Origin: a virus
Length of the DNA stretch: 34,984 bases
Strand: one strand, 5' to 3'
Virus record (IMG/VR): IMGVR_UViG_3300029153_000010
Coordinates: 1-34,984 of that record
Made by a program: the position numbers and the translations under genes. Below, piece by piece: positions 8,501-15,723 of the stretch. The notes under the pieces are model-generated. The model did no database searches. It saw nothing but the letters and a program-made list of their open reading frames with translations, and was not told the DNA's origin. The first letter of the stretch is position 1. Each line of letters starts with the position of its first letter.

Positions 8501-10721
8501 TGCCCGCTTCGCTGGCCCGGTCTGCGTTATCGTTCAGGCTCTTGAAAAGCCGCTTGTCGGAGTTCAGGCGCTGCCTGAGCGAATCCAGCACTTTGAGGCG
8601 ATCTTGCATCAGGCTGACTTCTTGCGCGTCATCCCCGAACAATCCGCCCTGGTCGCCTTGCGCTTCGGCAAATTCAGCTGCACGGATTTCGTTAATCAGC
8701 AACTGGCGCTGGTATTCGGTTTGCGGCTCCACCCTCTGGAACGCATCGGCGGCGGCCTCTTGCCGCCCCTCTTGCTCGAAGCTGCGGCCAATCGCGGCGC
8801 CGTCTTTCTCGCTCAGCTGGCCAGCGGTAACCATGCCAAACACGTTATCGCCCAGGCCAGCCAACGATTCGCCGTCGCGCACCACCTGGCTGGACGGCAG
8901 ATCGAATGTCTTGCGCACCTCAGTTGTCGGCACGTCGCTGTCACGGAACACCTTGGCCACGTCTACAGGCTCTGCCTTGCCATCGGCAATATTGTTCATG
9001 GCCGCCTCTACCCGGGCGCCGGCAACGTCTACGCCGTCGGATTCATTCACAATGCGGGCGTTGATTTCACCCTGGCCCAACCGGCGGGCAAGGTCCACGC
9101 GGTGGTGGCCGTCCGCCACGAACAGGGAGCCGTCATTCCGGCGATGAAGCAATACAGCGCCGGCGCGGTTATCATCCCACCTCTGAACGCCAGATAGGCG
9201 CTGATCTACGCCTTGATCGTTTACGCGGGAGCGGAACTGGTACTGCTGTGGATCAACCTGGATTTGATCGACCGGAACACGGAAAACGCCGGTGCCGTTG
9301 TCGGTCATGGTTTGCTGTTCCGGTTCTAGCTGGCTTTCCGTTGTCGGCTCCTGCTCAGCCTGCTGCGCCTGTGGAACCTCCAGCTCAGCGCTGAAATCAG
9401 ACGGCATTGGCCCCGGCTGCTGGCTCAAATCAAGGCCGCGCGGCTGCTCAGGCTGGGTGGGAGCGCTTTCTTCGGTTACCGGCTCAGCTTTCTGCTTCCA
9501 TTGCGGGGTTTCTGGCTGCGCCTGGCCTGTGCCCGGATCTTGCGGCGCTACCTGTTGAGTGTCTGGGTCAAGGATCGGCGTATCATCAAGCGGCTGACCC
9601 CCCTTACCTTCCTCTCCAGGCTGATTGCCAGTGCCGGGCTTCTGCATCGCTGTTTTGGCTTCTTGGCCAGCCTGAGTGCTTGAGCCGGCAACGGTGCCAT
9701 AAACGCCACCACCAACGGCGCCACCAAGCCCCCGATCTACACCTTCGGCCAGAGTCATTTCCTTGCCGGTGCCCAGCCTCTCACCGGCGTACTCAATAAT
9801 GCCTTCCTGAACGAATTCGGTCATGCCTTCGCGGCCGCCTGCCTTACCGCCCTGGCTGGCAATTCGGCCTGTTGCGTAAGCCACGCCTCGCTTCAGCGCT
9901 TCTTTGCCAAACTGCTCGGCCTGAACCTGCGTGAACCCCTTTACACCGAAACGCTCGAACAACGCAGATCCCAGCGCAAACGGAGTGGCTTCCAGTACAT
10001 CCGTAAGATCGGCTTCTTCCTTGCCCTTGTTCTGTGCGCGCACCTCGCCAATTTCGCCAGAACGGGCCATAACATAGCCGGGCAAATTCAGGGTTACAGC
10101 CACCATGTCCGGAATGGAGCGAGCGCCCTGCTCGATACCAAAGCCCAGCACTTCAGCCCAAGCGCTACCGCTCAGTGCACCGTTCTCTCCAAATTCCTGC
10201 TTGACGCCTTCCCATGTACTCTCTGGAACGTAGCCAAGATCGGAGTCTGACCAGTAGTCTGCCGCGATATCCAGAGGCTCTTTCCTGCCTGAGCTCTCTT
10301 TGTATTCGCGGTACTCATCCGGCTTTAGGTAGCTTGGAATAATGTCGCCATCTTTCCAGACAAAACCGCCAAGAGGCATCTGCTCATCGGCGTATTCGGC
10401 CAGCTCGTTGCCTGCTCGGAAAAGCCCTCCAGCCAGCTCGCCCGCACGCTCACCAGCCCCGCGAATCAGGTTCCAGCTTGGAGAGCCCTCGTCTTCGTTG
10501 GCCGCCTTTGAGCGCTCTTGCCTAGGAAGATCGAGGCCTTTCGGCTGGCCCGGCTCAGGGCCGCCCACCTGCTCGCCGCCAATTTCCACGCGGGAATCCA
10601 CGAGCTGCAAACCCTTGGGTTCGCCCGAACCATTCGGGAGCGGTTCGGCCTTGCTTTTCCAGGCGGGTGCAGATTGGCTTGCGCTGTCATCCAGTGGCTG
10701 GGCCTTGGCTTTCCAGTTCAT
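2532..10721 (-). CDS. giant polyvalent virion protein (2729 aa), probable ejection protein
   Basis: This protein strings together many domains, as in phage large polyvalent proteins that are packaged and injected. Visible parts: three copies of a W-K-x-K-A-x-P-(L/V) motif (residues 3-10, 21-28, 408-415), the last two followed by P-(K/R)-G-L-x-L; an Ala/Gly-rich part that may be membrane-active (about 225-350); a ParB-like nuclease domain at about 480-560 with D537-G-H-H-R541; a Gln/Glu-rich linker (about 800-930); an LPD-type domain with the zincin motif HEWFH at 1418-1422; a second, degenerate zincin-like segment near 1660 (EEILVHKGL); and a long helical C-terminal region (about 2150-2500) like the LPD38 domain. 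It closes the late operon, 5 bases after the 451-aa gene. Domain names come from family knowledge; processing or injection is inferred. Confidence 0.85.
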   Translation of the reverse strand: MNWKAKAQPLDDSASQSAPAWKSKAEPLPNGSGEPKGLQLVDSRVEIGGEQVGGPEPGQPKGLDLPRQERSKAANEDEGSPSWNLIRGAGERAGELAGGLFRAGNELAEYADEQMPLGGFVWKDGDIIPSYLKPDEYREYKESSGRKEPLDIAADYWSDSDLGYVPESTWEGVKQEFGENGALSGSAWAEVLGFGIEQGARSIPDMVAVTLNLPGYVMARSGEIGEVRAQNKGKEEADLTDVLEATPFALGSALFERFGVKGFTQVQAEQFGKEALKRGVAYATGRIASQGGKAGGREGMTEFVQEGIIEYAGERLGTGKEMTLAEGVDRGLGGAVGGGVYGTVAGSSTQAGQEAKTAMQKPGTGNQPGEEGKGGQPLDDTPILDPDTQQVAPQDPGTGQAQPETPQWKQKAEPVTEESAPTQPEQPRGLDLSQQPGPMPSDFSAELEVPQAQQAEQEPTTESQLEPEQQTMTDNGTGVFRVPVDQIQVDPQQYQFRSRVNDQGVDQRLSGVQRWDDNRAGAVLLHRRNDGSLFVADGHHRVDLARRLGQGEINARIVNESDGVDVAGARVEAAMNNIADGKAEPVDVAKVFRDSDVPTTEVRKTFDLPSSQVVRDGESLAGLGDNVFGMVTAGQLSEKDGAAIGRSFEQEGRQEAAADAFQRVEPQTEYQRQLLINEIRAAEFAEAQGDQGGLFGDDAQEVSLMQDRLKVLDSLRQRLNSDKRLFKSLNDNADRASEAGNQIATEANEGITEQSARSLDLIGRVTTTPALNDMVNRAARRVYDGEKRADVVKDLKRELMNYEQGANEPGSGRLDSAQSGRATEAPGQEQRAGERVPEQDAAGADKSGQPEGGQQEVAPELDLQAQTEQDLAEQEQQRQQTEQEAAARRREEEQRAQADAEADDFVLSGSDSAIDQAEARGQGNMFDQPAAQAQQEGSAQRPAEAATGASSLTWKKDSNRKIWRSNDGQIITDESFGVGGNRIKFFPVYANDAERGAGNNYTSGESLAEAKSKAAPQQEPAQPEIPEASPKQGTAPSQPIEDFGEKIEGARKDYASKLQDAKAKDTAAVPLSESWPEPDYQKLLDSGADPEAVGFAHAARDEVPPKPRKGWKLKGWTRQVEALRNFTESVIEGEFNVDDMREFARKDGYRALEQHVFNRADLYAAVGHEKSLKGLRFFSAHYSMFDGEKGSFDKWVIERTAKTGAFGNMPRRLVAADSKQEAIDKFREVHDSLGQKGKAAKNVRFDIYSDRHDAKDIFIGKKIGSDVVRIRDDFTSLKEARTYLQENQAELEDRLAKMKQIPNHRKESNSPRVGKDHRNGGDVTPDAFAETFGFRGVQFGNYVEQGRRQQDLNDAYDGLMDLAGILNVPARALSLNGELGLAFGARGKGGKRAPKAHYEPGNIVINLTKKDGAGSLAHEWFHSLDNYFSRERGTTQHMGYATEGSAHISVRPEVAEAFRNVRRTVNRTKLKQRSQKLDKVRTKAYWSTDIEMAARAFESYVIEKLRDQGASNDYLANIVSEEYWEASEALGMQDSDSYPYPEAAEIPEIRAAYDNLFQAIQTREDEAGNVAMFMRKQGATAKGLPKARVQATVNRFLSQYKGADDVQVEIHDNATTLPGFDPARDRGATIAGQYVGANNTVHLVRTAFDSESAVTEALQEEILVHKGLGFFKPEDRQQLYRDIQQAAEQSREVAALWQKTVYEYRPVAESVGLNEEQANRLYAEEMLGTLAQERPNWIKKGWRTLTRGIKRLLVKAGWVKPNISANDLRSRIDLIANAFRRGRQAGRRDFSADIKNPSASESEANIPAFSRTDGGIPTLDAQPFSAPSDTLVRRAVAKIADKFTVLKGVQEQIKKTAGDIPESADAYVAEELFHGKVENDIRLIQEQMVEPLARDMAEYEVSLEQLDEYLYAKHAPERNAVIAERNEEMPDGGSGMTDAEAREVIGRIEQSGKLGEYKMLADQVYRMLERRRSILQEAGLLDSDAIGAWEATYQNYVPLKGWAADESQDGRPRIGKGFAISGAESKIAGGRRSLSASPVAYAISDLSEAVLRHRKNEVGQTFLNLVREFPNDSYWKVYTEENPEVERKPVRVKDPATGKTRIEVREQVVPMAMMSDRYFTVKESGKTLYVKIEDERLMNAMRNIGPDNNNVFIRSLSYVTRIMSSLNTSYSPEFVVSNFSRDIQTALLNLTSEQTAEDGKIAGEKIAAKTLKDTGTAIRAINASLKGKALEGKAGEWQKHFDQFRADGAKTGWFDMKDIDGQVQDIEKLVKMASGGPISLNGLRRAFRWTTDWVENTNSAIENGVRLSAYVNAIDAGVSREKAASLAKNMTVNFNRRGEVGTALNAFFMFANASIQGTNNFVRTLGRLNGRKGDPMWGRMNKAQKIAAGMAVSGFMLSLLNRLVAGDDDDEVNWWDKVPDYVKERNIVIMKSLVGGEPGEYWTIPLPYGYNIFPVMGTQAEHLLFSESQSAANAASNVTLAALGSFSPIGFEQSEEAFGLIAKNVTPTVIKPIVTLPLNENFMGGPIYSEDFPGGTPKPDSSMKFRSTPEAYQAIAQTLNKITGGNEQMTGGVDLSPDVMSYLVSYYGGSAYDFFTNRSVNLAEKLSSFEELEARDIPFVRKISGRVLPYADQSKFYDRRDEINQIVKRREAISGRERVDFVREHRDKLRLKPVLDSTEKRWKALREQRERVESSTTLSDQAKQRRLEMIEKRIKKEVDRFNRLYNQAD

Positions 10722-10726
10722 TCAGA

Positions 10727-12082
10727 TTACTCCGCCGGTTTACGGTATTGGTTGCCTTCCTCGTCTACGAACACGGTGCCCGGGGGCAGGCGGTCGTAGT
10801 CGGCATCACTTCGAACGGTCGGGGTTTGAGGGCTTCTGTCAACACGCCCGCTGTAACTACCGTCGCCGTTATCCACGGCCCGCCCACCTGGCGGGTAGGC
10901 CTGACCCTGGCCGCTTGTGTCGAGCCCCGGCTGACCTTGGCCGGTTCCTCGCGTGCTCTGGCGAATAGTTCGCAGCGCCTCCAGCGCGTCGTTACGCATC
11001 TGCTCGGTGGTTTTGTAGCCTTCCATGCCGGGATAAATGCCGGCCTGCTCCTGCGCCTTCATTTCCTGATCCACGTAGTTGGCAACGAAGCGGGTGGGGT
11101 CGGTGCGGCTTTCGTTGAGCAGGCTCCAGGCTTGGTCGTAATTCTCAGCAAGACCCACCCGCATCATCCACTCGGCGGTTTGAACGTCAGCCGGGGCGCT
11201 GCCCGAACCGCCACGACCGCCGCCGTCTTCAGGGTCGTACTGGTAGAGCTTGCCGTCAGGGCCTGTTTGCACCCAGCCCAGCTCTTCATGCTTGAAGGGC
11301 TTGCTGTAGCCGCTTTGATCTTCCTGGCTGAAATCCGCCATCACTTCGCCGGTTTCCGGGTTCACCAGGCGGTCGTTGATCTGGATGCCTTTGGTACGCT
11401 CCGGAGTTTTGCCGGTGAGCACAGACAGAACGCGACTGGCCATCTCCTGACCACCGCCCGAGCGGATTGCGTTGCGTAGCACTCGATAGCCTTGCACCTG
11501 CTCTACCAGGCCACCTACCGGCACTTGCATTACCTCATCGTCACCTTCGGCCTCGGTACCCCGATTGGCGGTCAGCGGGGCGTTGTAAATGGCGCCGTCT
11601 TCGCCTTCCACCTCCAGGTCCAGCGCCACGGTGCCGGGTTCAGCGCCTGGATACAGGCCAGCCACCCGCTTTTTGCCGCCACTGCCCCGGTTGATGCGGT
11701 GATCAAACAGGTGGTTGATCGAGTACAAGGCGTCCGGATCGTTGGCGCTCATGGGGTCTTCGGGATCAATCACACGCTGAGCCACCTCAATATCCTGATC
11801 GGTTTGCGGGTCCAGTGCCGGCCAGTATTTGCGGTTGTCGGCCAGCCATTTCACCTCGTCCTCGGTGGGCTCAATGCCGGAGGCGATTTTCCCCAACACA
11901 AACTGAGCCTGCTGCTGCTCCTGCTGCTTGGCCGCCTGCTCCTTCTGCATTTCAAACTGCTCTTCGCGCATCTGCAGGCCGCGTTCAGCGCGCTCGTCCT
12001 GCTTCTTGCCGCGCTGGTAGCTGTTCATCACCTGAAAGCCTTGAGCAAAGCCGTGGCCCAGGCCGCGTGTGTCGAGTGCCAT
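10727..12082 (-). CDS. predicted internal virion / ejection protein (451 aa)
   Basis: No named family is recognised. Residues 20-65 are a very charged Gln/Glu-rich coiled coil. The middle, about 100-300, looks globular and acidic, and the C-terminus is Gly/Gln/Arg-rich and probably disordered. It lies directly upstream of the giant polyvalent protein and downstream of several small helical or glycine-rich proteins. Short-tailed phages place ejection proteins in this position, so an internal virion role is likely by context. Confidence 0.6.
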   Translation of the reverse strand: MALDTRGLGHGFAQGFQVMNSYQRGKKQDERAERGLQMREEQFEMQKEQAAKQQEQQQAQFVLGKIASGIEPTEDEVKWLADNRKYWPALDPQTDQDIEVAQRVIDPEDPMSANDPDALYSINHLFDHRINRGSGGKKRVAGLYPGAEPGTVALDLEVEGEDGAIYNAPLTANRGTEAEGDDEVMQVPVGGLVEQVQGYRVLRNAIRSGGGQEMASRVLSVLTGKTPERTKGIQINDRLVNPETGEVMADFSQEDQSGYSKPFKHEELGWVQTGPDGKLYQYDPEDGGGRGGSGSAPADVQTAEWMMRVGLAENYDQAWSLLNESRTDPTRFVANYVDQEMKAQEQAGIYPGMEGYKTTEQMRNDALEALRTIRQSTRGTGQGQPGLDTSGQGQAYPPGGRAVDNGDGSYSGRVDRSPQTPTVRSDADYDRLPPGTVFVDEEGNQYRKPAE

Positions 12083-12093
12083 ACCGGTTCCCC

Positions 12094-12354
12094 TTAGAAA
12101 AATTCGCTTGCCAGGTAGCCTACGCCGGCGCCGATAACGGCACCCCAGGGGCCGCCAACGGAGCCCATTTCGGCGCCCACCATCGCCCCGGCCATGGCGC
12201 CGGTTGCTGTTGTAGACATTTGCTGCTGTTTTTCGGCCTGCTCCATGGCTTCTTCGTGGCGCTTGGCTGCGCGTTGCTGCCCGGCCAGATCACCGAGCCC
12301 CTTCATTGCGTCGGACTCCATCTCACGGCGGAGCCCCATCAGTCCGTAGCTCAT
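12094..12354 (-). CDS. glycine-zipper protein (86 aa), candidate ejection pore component
   Basis: The N-terminal 50 residues are a charged amphipathic helix rich in Gln, Glu and Lys. Residues 52-83 carry a glycine-zipper pattern (GAMAGAMVGAEMG, then GAVIGAGVGYLA), a membrane-inserting type of helix. Its ATG overlaps the stop of the 142-aa gene upstream (ATGA). Because it sits between other predicted ejection genes, a role in membrane penetration during DNA delivery is plausible. This is an inference from composition and context. Confidence 0.6.
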   Translation of the reverse strand: MSYGLMGLRREMESDAMKGLGDLAGQQRAAKRHEEAMEQAEKQQQMSTTATGAMAGAMVGAEMGSVGGPWGAVIGAGVGYLASEFF

Positions 12355-12779
12355 TGGTTCATCACCTTGTCCGGAATGTTTGAAAGCCCCATACCGCCGG
12401 CCAGAATGGCCTGCTGGCGATCCAGGGCAGAAATGCGCGCCTCGTTGCCGGCGCTGGCCATGGCGGCTGAACGGTTGATGTTGTGAGCGCGGTTTTGGGA
12501 GGCGGCTTGTCGCGGGTTCTGGCTCAGGCCGTAGGCCTCACGCTGTTGGGCTGCCGCCTGTTGCGCGGAATCGAATGACAGGCCCATGGCGCTACTCGCC
12601 TGCTCGGCAGCATCCCACGGGGCGCTCGAATCTGTGGCCATGTCGGCCAGCTGGTCCACCTTCGGGGCGAAGCGGTTTTTCCAGTCGGTCCACTGGGCGC
12701 GATTGAGCTTGCCGAGAAGAGTGGAGGCGCCCTGGTCGCCGCTAAAGGCGTCGCTCGGGTCTACAAATTGATAGTTCAT
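12351..12779 (-). CDS. predicted virion protein (142 aa)
   Basis: An Ala/Gln/Ser-rich helical protein of no recognised family. It has no signal peptide and no clear membrane segment. It overlaps both neighbours by 4 bases (ATGA at each junction), so it belongs to a translationally coupled run of four small genes (232, 142, 86 and 451 aa) leading to the polyvalent protein. Tight coupling suggests parts of one assembly, probably the ejection apparatus. Confidence 0.55.
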   Translation of the reverse strand: MNYQFVDPSDAFSGDQGASTLLGKLNRAQWTDWKNRFAPKVDQLADMATDSSAPWDAAEQASSAMGLSFDSAQQAAAQQREAYGLSQNPRQAASQNRAHNINRSAAMASAGNEARISALDRQQAILAGGMGLSNIPDKVMNQ

Positions 12780-13474
12780 CCGAAGCTCCTTCCGTTAACC
12801 GAATCCATCAAGCTGTAGTTGCCGCCGGACGCATTCTGGAGGCCGAAGTTGTTGCTGGAGGTGTCGAAAGAGGTCTGGGCGTTGTATTGCGGCTGAGATC
12901 CGCCGCCCCAGCCGTTATTCATGCCGTAATTCACCCCGGCCCCGGCCATTTGCCCAACAAGCTGCAGGTTCGCTGAGCGGCGATTGAAGGCATTACGGGA
13001 TTCGGCAATGGCATCGGCCGAAGACTCTTGCGCAAGGCGCGACAAGCCCGCCTGAGCCTGCCCTGATTGGCCCTGGCCAATGGCCACGATGTTCTGCAAG
13101 CCTCGCACCTGTTGGCTGTCCTGCTCGAACTGGGCGCGGCCCGCCATCTCGCCGCCGGTGCCGGCAATGTCCTGGCTGAGCCCGGACATCTCGCCCTGAA
13201 AGCGCCCACTATTGGGGTTAATGCCTGCCTGAGACAGACCGCCTTCCATCTTGTTTTGAGCCTGAGACAGCCCCTGATTCTGCGCCTGAAACGTGCGGCC
13301 CCGGATGTAGGACATGTTGCCCTCGGAATCCATCTGGTCCACATGCTCCATGTACTTGTCTTCCAGTGGCGCCAGCTCCTGCTGCGCAAAGTTCCATTTC
13401 TCTGCCGCCACTTGGGCCAGGTATTTTTGCTCTGGCGTGTCTTTTACTTCGTTATCGCCGCCACCGCCGGACAT
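12776..13474 (-). CDS. Gln/Gly-rich predicted virion protein (232 aa)
   Basis: The protein starts with a glycine run (MSGGGGDNEV), has a helical first third, then a Gln/Gly/Ala/Ser-rich region with GLSQAQ, GLSQAG and GLSQD repeats (about residues 68-102), and ends in a Gly/Asn-rich low-complexity tail. No catalytic motif is visible. Composition and place match internal head or ejection proteins of short-tailed phages. An AAGGAGG ribosome site precedes the ATG at 13474. Confidence 0.55.
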   Translation of the reverse strand: MSGGGGDNEVKDTPEQKYLAQVAAEKWNFAQQELAPLEDKYMEHVDQMDSEGNMSYIRGRTFQAQNQGLSQAQNKMEGGLSQAGINPNSGRFQGEMSGLSQDIAGTGGEMAGRAQFEQDSQQVRGLQNIVAIGQGQSGQAQAGLSRLAQESSADAIAESRNAFNRRSANLQLVGQMAGAGVNYGMNNGWGGGSQPQYNAQTSFDTSSNNFGLQNASGGNYSLMDSVNGRSFG

Positions 13475-13476
13475 GG

Positions 13477-13989
13477 CTAACCTCCTTTCAGTGATTCTTC
13501 AGCGTCAGCCTGATAGGCCGGGTTCTGAGTTGGGTCTTTCTCAAGCTCGGCCAGATAGTCGCCAAGCGAGTCTTCATGGAAGTGTTCGCGCACTTTCGGC
13601 CCAACGGCTGCCATCCACTGCTCTCCACCCACCAGGTAGGCGCACTGCGTTACCAGGCCGGTTAGCTGGTCCCGTAACACGAATGCCAGGGTGCGGCTGT
13701 GTTCAGAGCCTGAGCGCTCCAGCACTACGCTGTCTCGCCAGTCCTGCAGGGACATGGCCATAAGAGGCCGAAGGTAGGGTTCGTGCTCGCGATAGAAGGG
13801 GTTGGCCGGGATTTCGATCAGCGATTTCCAGAACGCAGAAATGACCTGCTCGCCAGTCAGGGGTTTGTCGCCATCGATAATGTCGTCCAAAACCTGAGAA
13901 ACCTGAAACAGTTGCTGGCAGAACTGAATCGCCCCTTGATTGCCCCGCAAAACCTGTTGAAGAAATGGGGCTTCGTCGCTTCTTGGCAT
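13477..13989 (-). CDS. phage structural-cluster protein of unknown function (170 aa)
   Basis: A soluble mostly helical protein. Residues 34-41 read LDDIIDGD, an acidic patch, but no known enzyme family is supported by it. It ends 2 bases before the 232-aa gene, so it heads the ejection-type cluster. About 90 bases separate it from the AT-richer accessory pair, with AGGAG about 10 bases before its start. I do not recognise its homologues. Confidence 0.55.
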   Translation of the reverse strand: MPRSDEAPFLQQVLRGNQGAIQFCQQLFQVSQVLDDIIDGDKPLTGEQVISAFWKSLIEIPANPFYREHEPYLRPLMAMSLQDWRDSVVLERSGSEHSRTLAFVLRDQLTGLVTQCAYLVGGEQWMAAVGPKVREHFHEDSLGDYLAELEKDPTQNPAYQADAEESLKGG

Positions 13990-14078
13990 GGCTGGCTCCT
14001 GCTGGTCGATTTCACCAACAGTTTACCAGCTTGTAGTCGATTTGGCTTTTCGGGCGGATACTGTTCAGTCAATTAGCC

Positions 14079-15107
14079 CTATTCAGATAACGGGAACTCT
14101 GTGTACGGGTGCGATTTTCCTCCGTTGTCCAGCCAATGAGAGTGCAGCTTCCCGGTTTGGTACGCGTAATAAAGCGATATTGGCCGCTCACTATCAAACC
14201 AATCCCGATCGCCAAAAAAAGAAAGCGCATAAGCCCTAAGGTCCTCTGCTTCGTCATTTGTATTTGGGACTCGCTCTCTTTTGGCAATTCCGGCAGATGC
14301 CGAGGTAAAGGCTGGAGAGTCAAAGAACGGCAATCGATTATGATAGGCGTTTGCGGAATTCTTCTCCATCATAACGCCCGTCCACGCATCGTATTGGTTG
14401 AGGCACAGCCGGAAAAGAGCCACTAGGAAGGACCAGCTATCGGTTATCGGGAATGGAGTCGCCCGCGCCCATCGGTCAATGCCTCTGCGGGCGGCAGCTA
14501 CACGCCACTCGTTTCCGCCGCCTGCTTGCGCGACATGATCTATAAGGCTTTCGACTGCCTTCTTAGATATGAGGCTCGTGATGCGACCAAGAATTGAAGC
14601 TTGGTAGGCAGCCTGAAAGTCATCTCCAGCCCGTCCATCACAGTACCTTACAGACGACTCCCCGATCAGCGGCAGCCCTTGTCGATACTCCAAAACAGCG
14701 CCAGCGTCTGGAATTAGGCTTTCGAATAGGAGCGGGTATCGCTTGTACCCTGACGCGGTATATCTAACAATAACCCTTTCTGGCGACGGGGCGTGCTTTA
14801 TTAGGGCGGCTACTACAGGAACAGAATCGCAGTCGCCCGCGCACAAGACGGCCACTGGGTCTGATGACTCTGCCCATATTTGTTGCGCCCTTTCGTCCAT
14901 GCAGGCAGATACCGCCCGGGGCTGCACTGCCAAGGACTGATCTGTGGAAAGCTTGACGGGAAACGGCCACTTTAGAGTGCCGGTCTGGTCAATGGCGGTT
15001 CCGCCAAAAAATGCGGACATAGAATATAGCGCCTCAAAGTCTTCCTGCCCATAAAACCTAACCATTTCCGGCGTTTTTACGAGGTTAGGAGCAAACCAAA
15101 CTACCAT
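14079..15107 (-). CDS. PP-loop-like protein, possible asparagine-synthase-type ATP pyrophosphatase
   Basis: The protein has 342 residues. Residues 85-102 (PVAVLCAGDCDSVPVVAALI) have the layout of a PP-loop: a hydrophobic strand, then C-A-G-D-C-D-S in place of the usual S-G-G-x-D-S, then a helix. Residues 157-165 (CDGRAGDDF) recall the G-x-G-A-D-E-L-F segment of asparagine synthases, and the all-helical C-terminal half also fits. There is no glutaminase domain. PP-loop enzymes adenylate a carboxylate or carbonyl group for amide or thio transfer; the substrate here is unknown. It overlaps the 203-aa gene by 7 bases (ATGGTAG), so the two are translationally coupled. The pair is AT-richer than its surroundings, suggesting transfer. 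The family assignment is tentative because the first residues of the loop are changed. Confidence 0.6.
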   Translation of the reverse strand: MVVWFAPNLVKTPEMVRFYGQEDFEALYSMSAFFGGTAIDQTGTLKWPFPVKLSTDQSLAVQPRAVSACMDERAQQIWAESSDPVAVLCAGDCDSVPVVAALIKHAPSPERVIVRYTASGYKRYPLLFESLIPDAGAVLEYRQGLPLIGESSVRYCDGRAGDDFQAAYQASILGRITSLISKKAVESLIDHVAQAGGGNEWRVAAARRGIDRWARATPFPITDSWSFLVALFRLCLNQYDAWTGVMMEKNSANAYHNRLPFFDSPAFTSASAGIAKRERVPNTNDEAEDLRAYALSFFGDRDWFDSERPISLYYAYQTGKLHSHWLDNGGKSHPYTEFPLSE

Positions 15108-15712
15108 AAGGCCATCTCCAGCTGGGGCACTCTGTCAATGCCTGCCTGGCCGCGCCAAATTTCTCGGCGCTCTTTAAGTTCTTCAGGAATGGGGCGCCCG
15201 GCCTCCAAATAACTGATGGCTTCGTTTGCGGTTTCTTGCAGCATTTGCTCGGAGCCTGATGGCCGGATAAGGCTTGGGGCCGCCAAATGCACAGGCATGC
15301 CTAGTTTTCTGGTCAGATGGGTTTGAATGAGGCGGCGGCGGTCAACTTCCCACTCCATGGGCTCAGAAAATGATACGGCCGGATCAGCGGCAGGGGTAAA
15401 GAACACGCACCTCGAAAACTCAAGTGGAAGCATAGGCCCTTGACGAAAGCGCGCTCCGCCCAAGTATTGCCCCATATCCACAATCATCACGTCAAAGCTA
15501 TCATCAAAATCAAGATAGCTGCCGTTTTGCTCTGACTGAGAAAATGTCCGAGCTACCCCTGGGCAGCAAGTTGTGCAAGACAGCCCTCTCAATCTAATTC
15601 CCTCAGCAAGCGAGGACGCCGCAAAAGAAAGATTTGTGCCGTATAGCGAGCCGGTAATTAAGATTATGTCGCCAGACTCAATCTCGCCAGGATATAAAAT
15701 TCGACGTTTCAT
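15101..15712 (-). CDS. degenerate P-loop-like protein coupled to the PP-loop gene
   Basis: 203 residues. Residues 15-43 (GDIILITGSLYGTNLS, then a helix ending LRLRG) look like the first strand and loop of a MinD/BioD-type P-loop NTPase, but the catalytic lysine is missing (GSLYGTNLS at 21-29). Residues 73-81 (FDVMIVDMG) look like the following Walker-B-type strand. A cysteine cluster occurs at C46, C49 and C50. The second half (from about 115) is helical and charged. It follows the tail-tip gene by 11 bases and overlaps the PP-loop gene. It may be a pseudo-NTPase partner or chaperone for the PP-loop protein. The fold call is inferred, and the real function is unknown. Confidence 0.55.
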   Translation of the reverse strand: MKRRILYPGEIESGDIILITGSLYGTNLSFAASSLAEGIRLRGLSCTTCCPGVARTFSQSEQNGSYLDFDDSFDVMIVDMGQYLGGARFRQGPMLPLEFSRCVFFTPAADPAVSFSEPMEWEVDRRRLIQTHLTRKLGMPVHLAAPSLIRPSGSEQMLQETANEAISYLEAGRPIPEELKERREIWRGQAGIDRVPQLEMALW

Positions 15713-15723
15713 AGGCCTACCCG

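Noticed and set aside
7917-9197. 426-codon plus-strand open frame
   Set aside because: Antisense to the same gene, with no recognisable motifs; the minus-strand frame has clear ParB-like and other domains.
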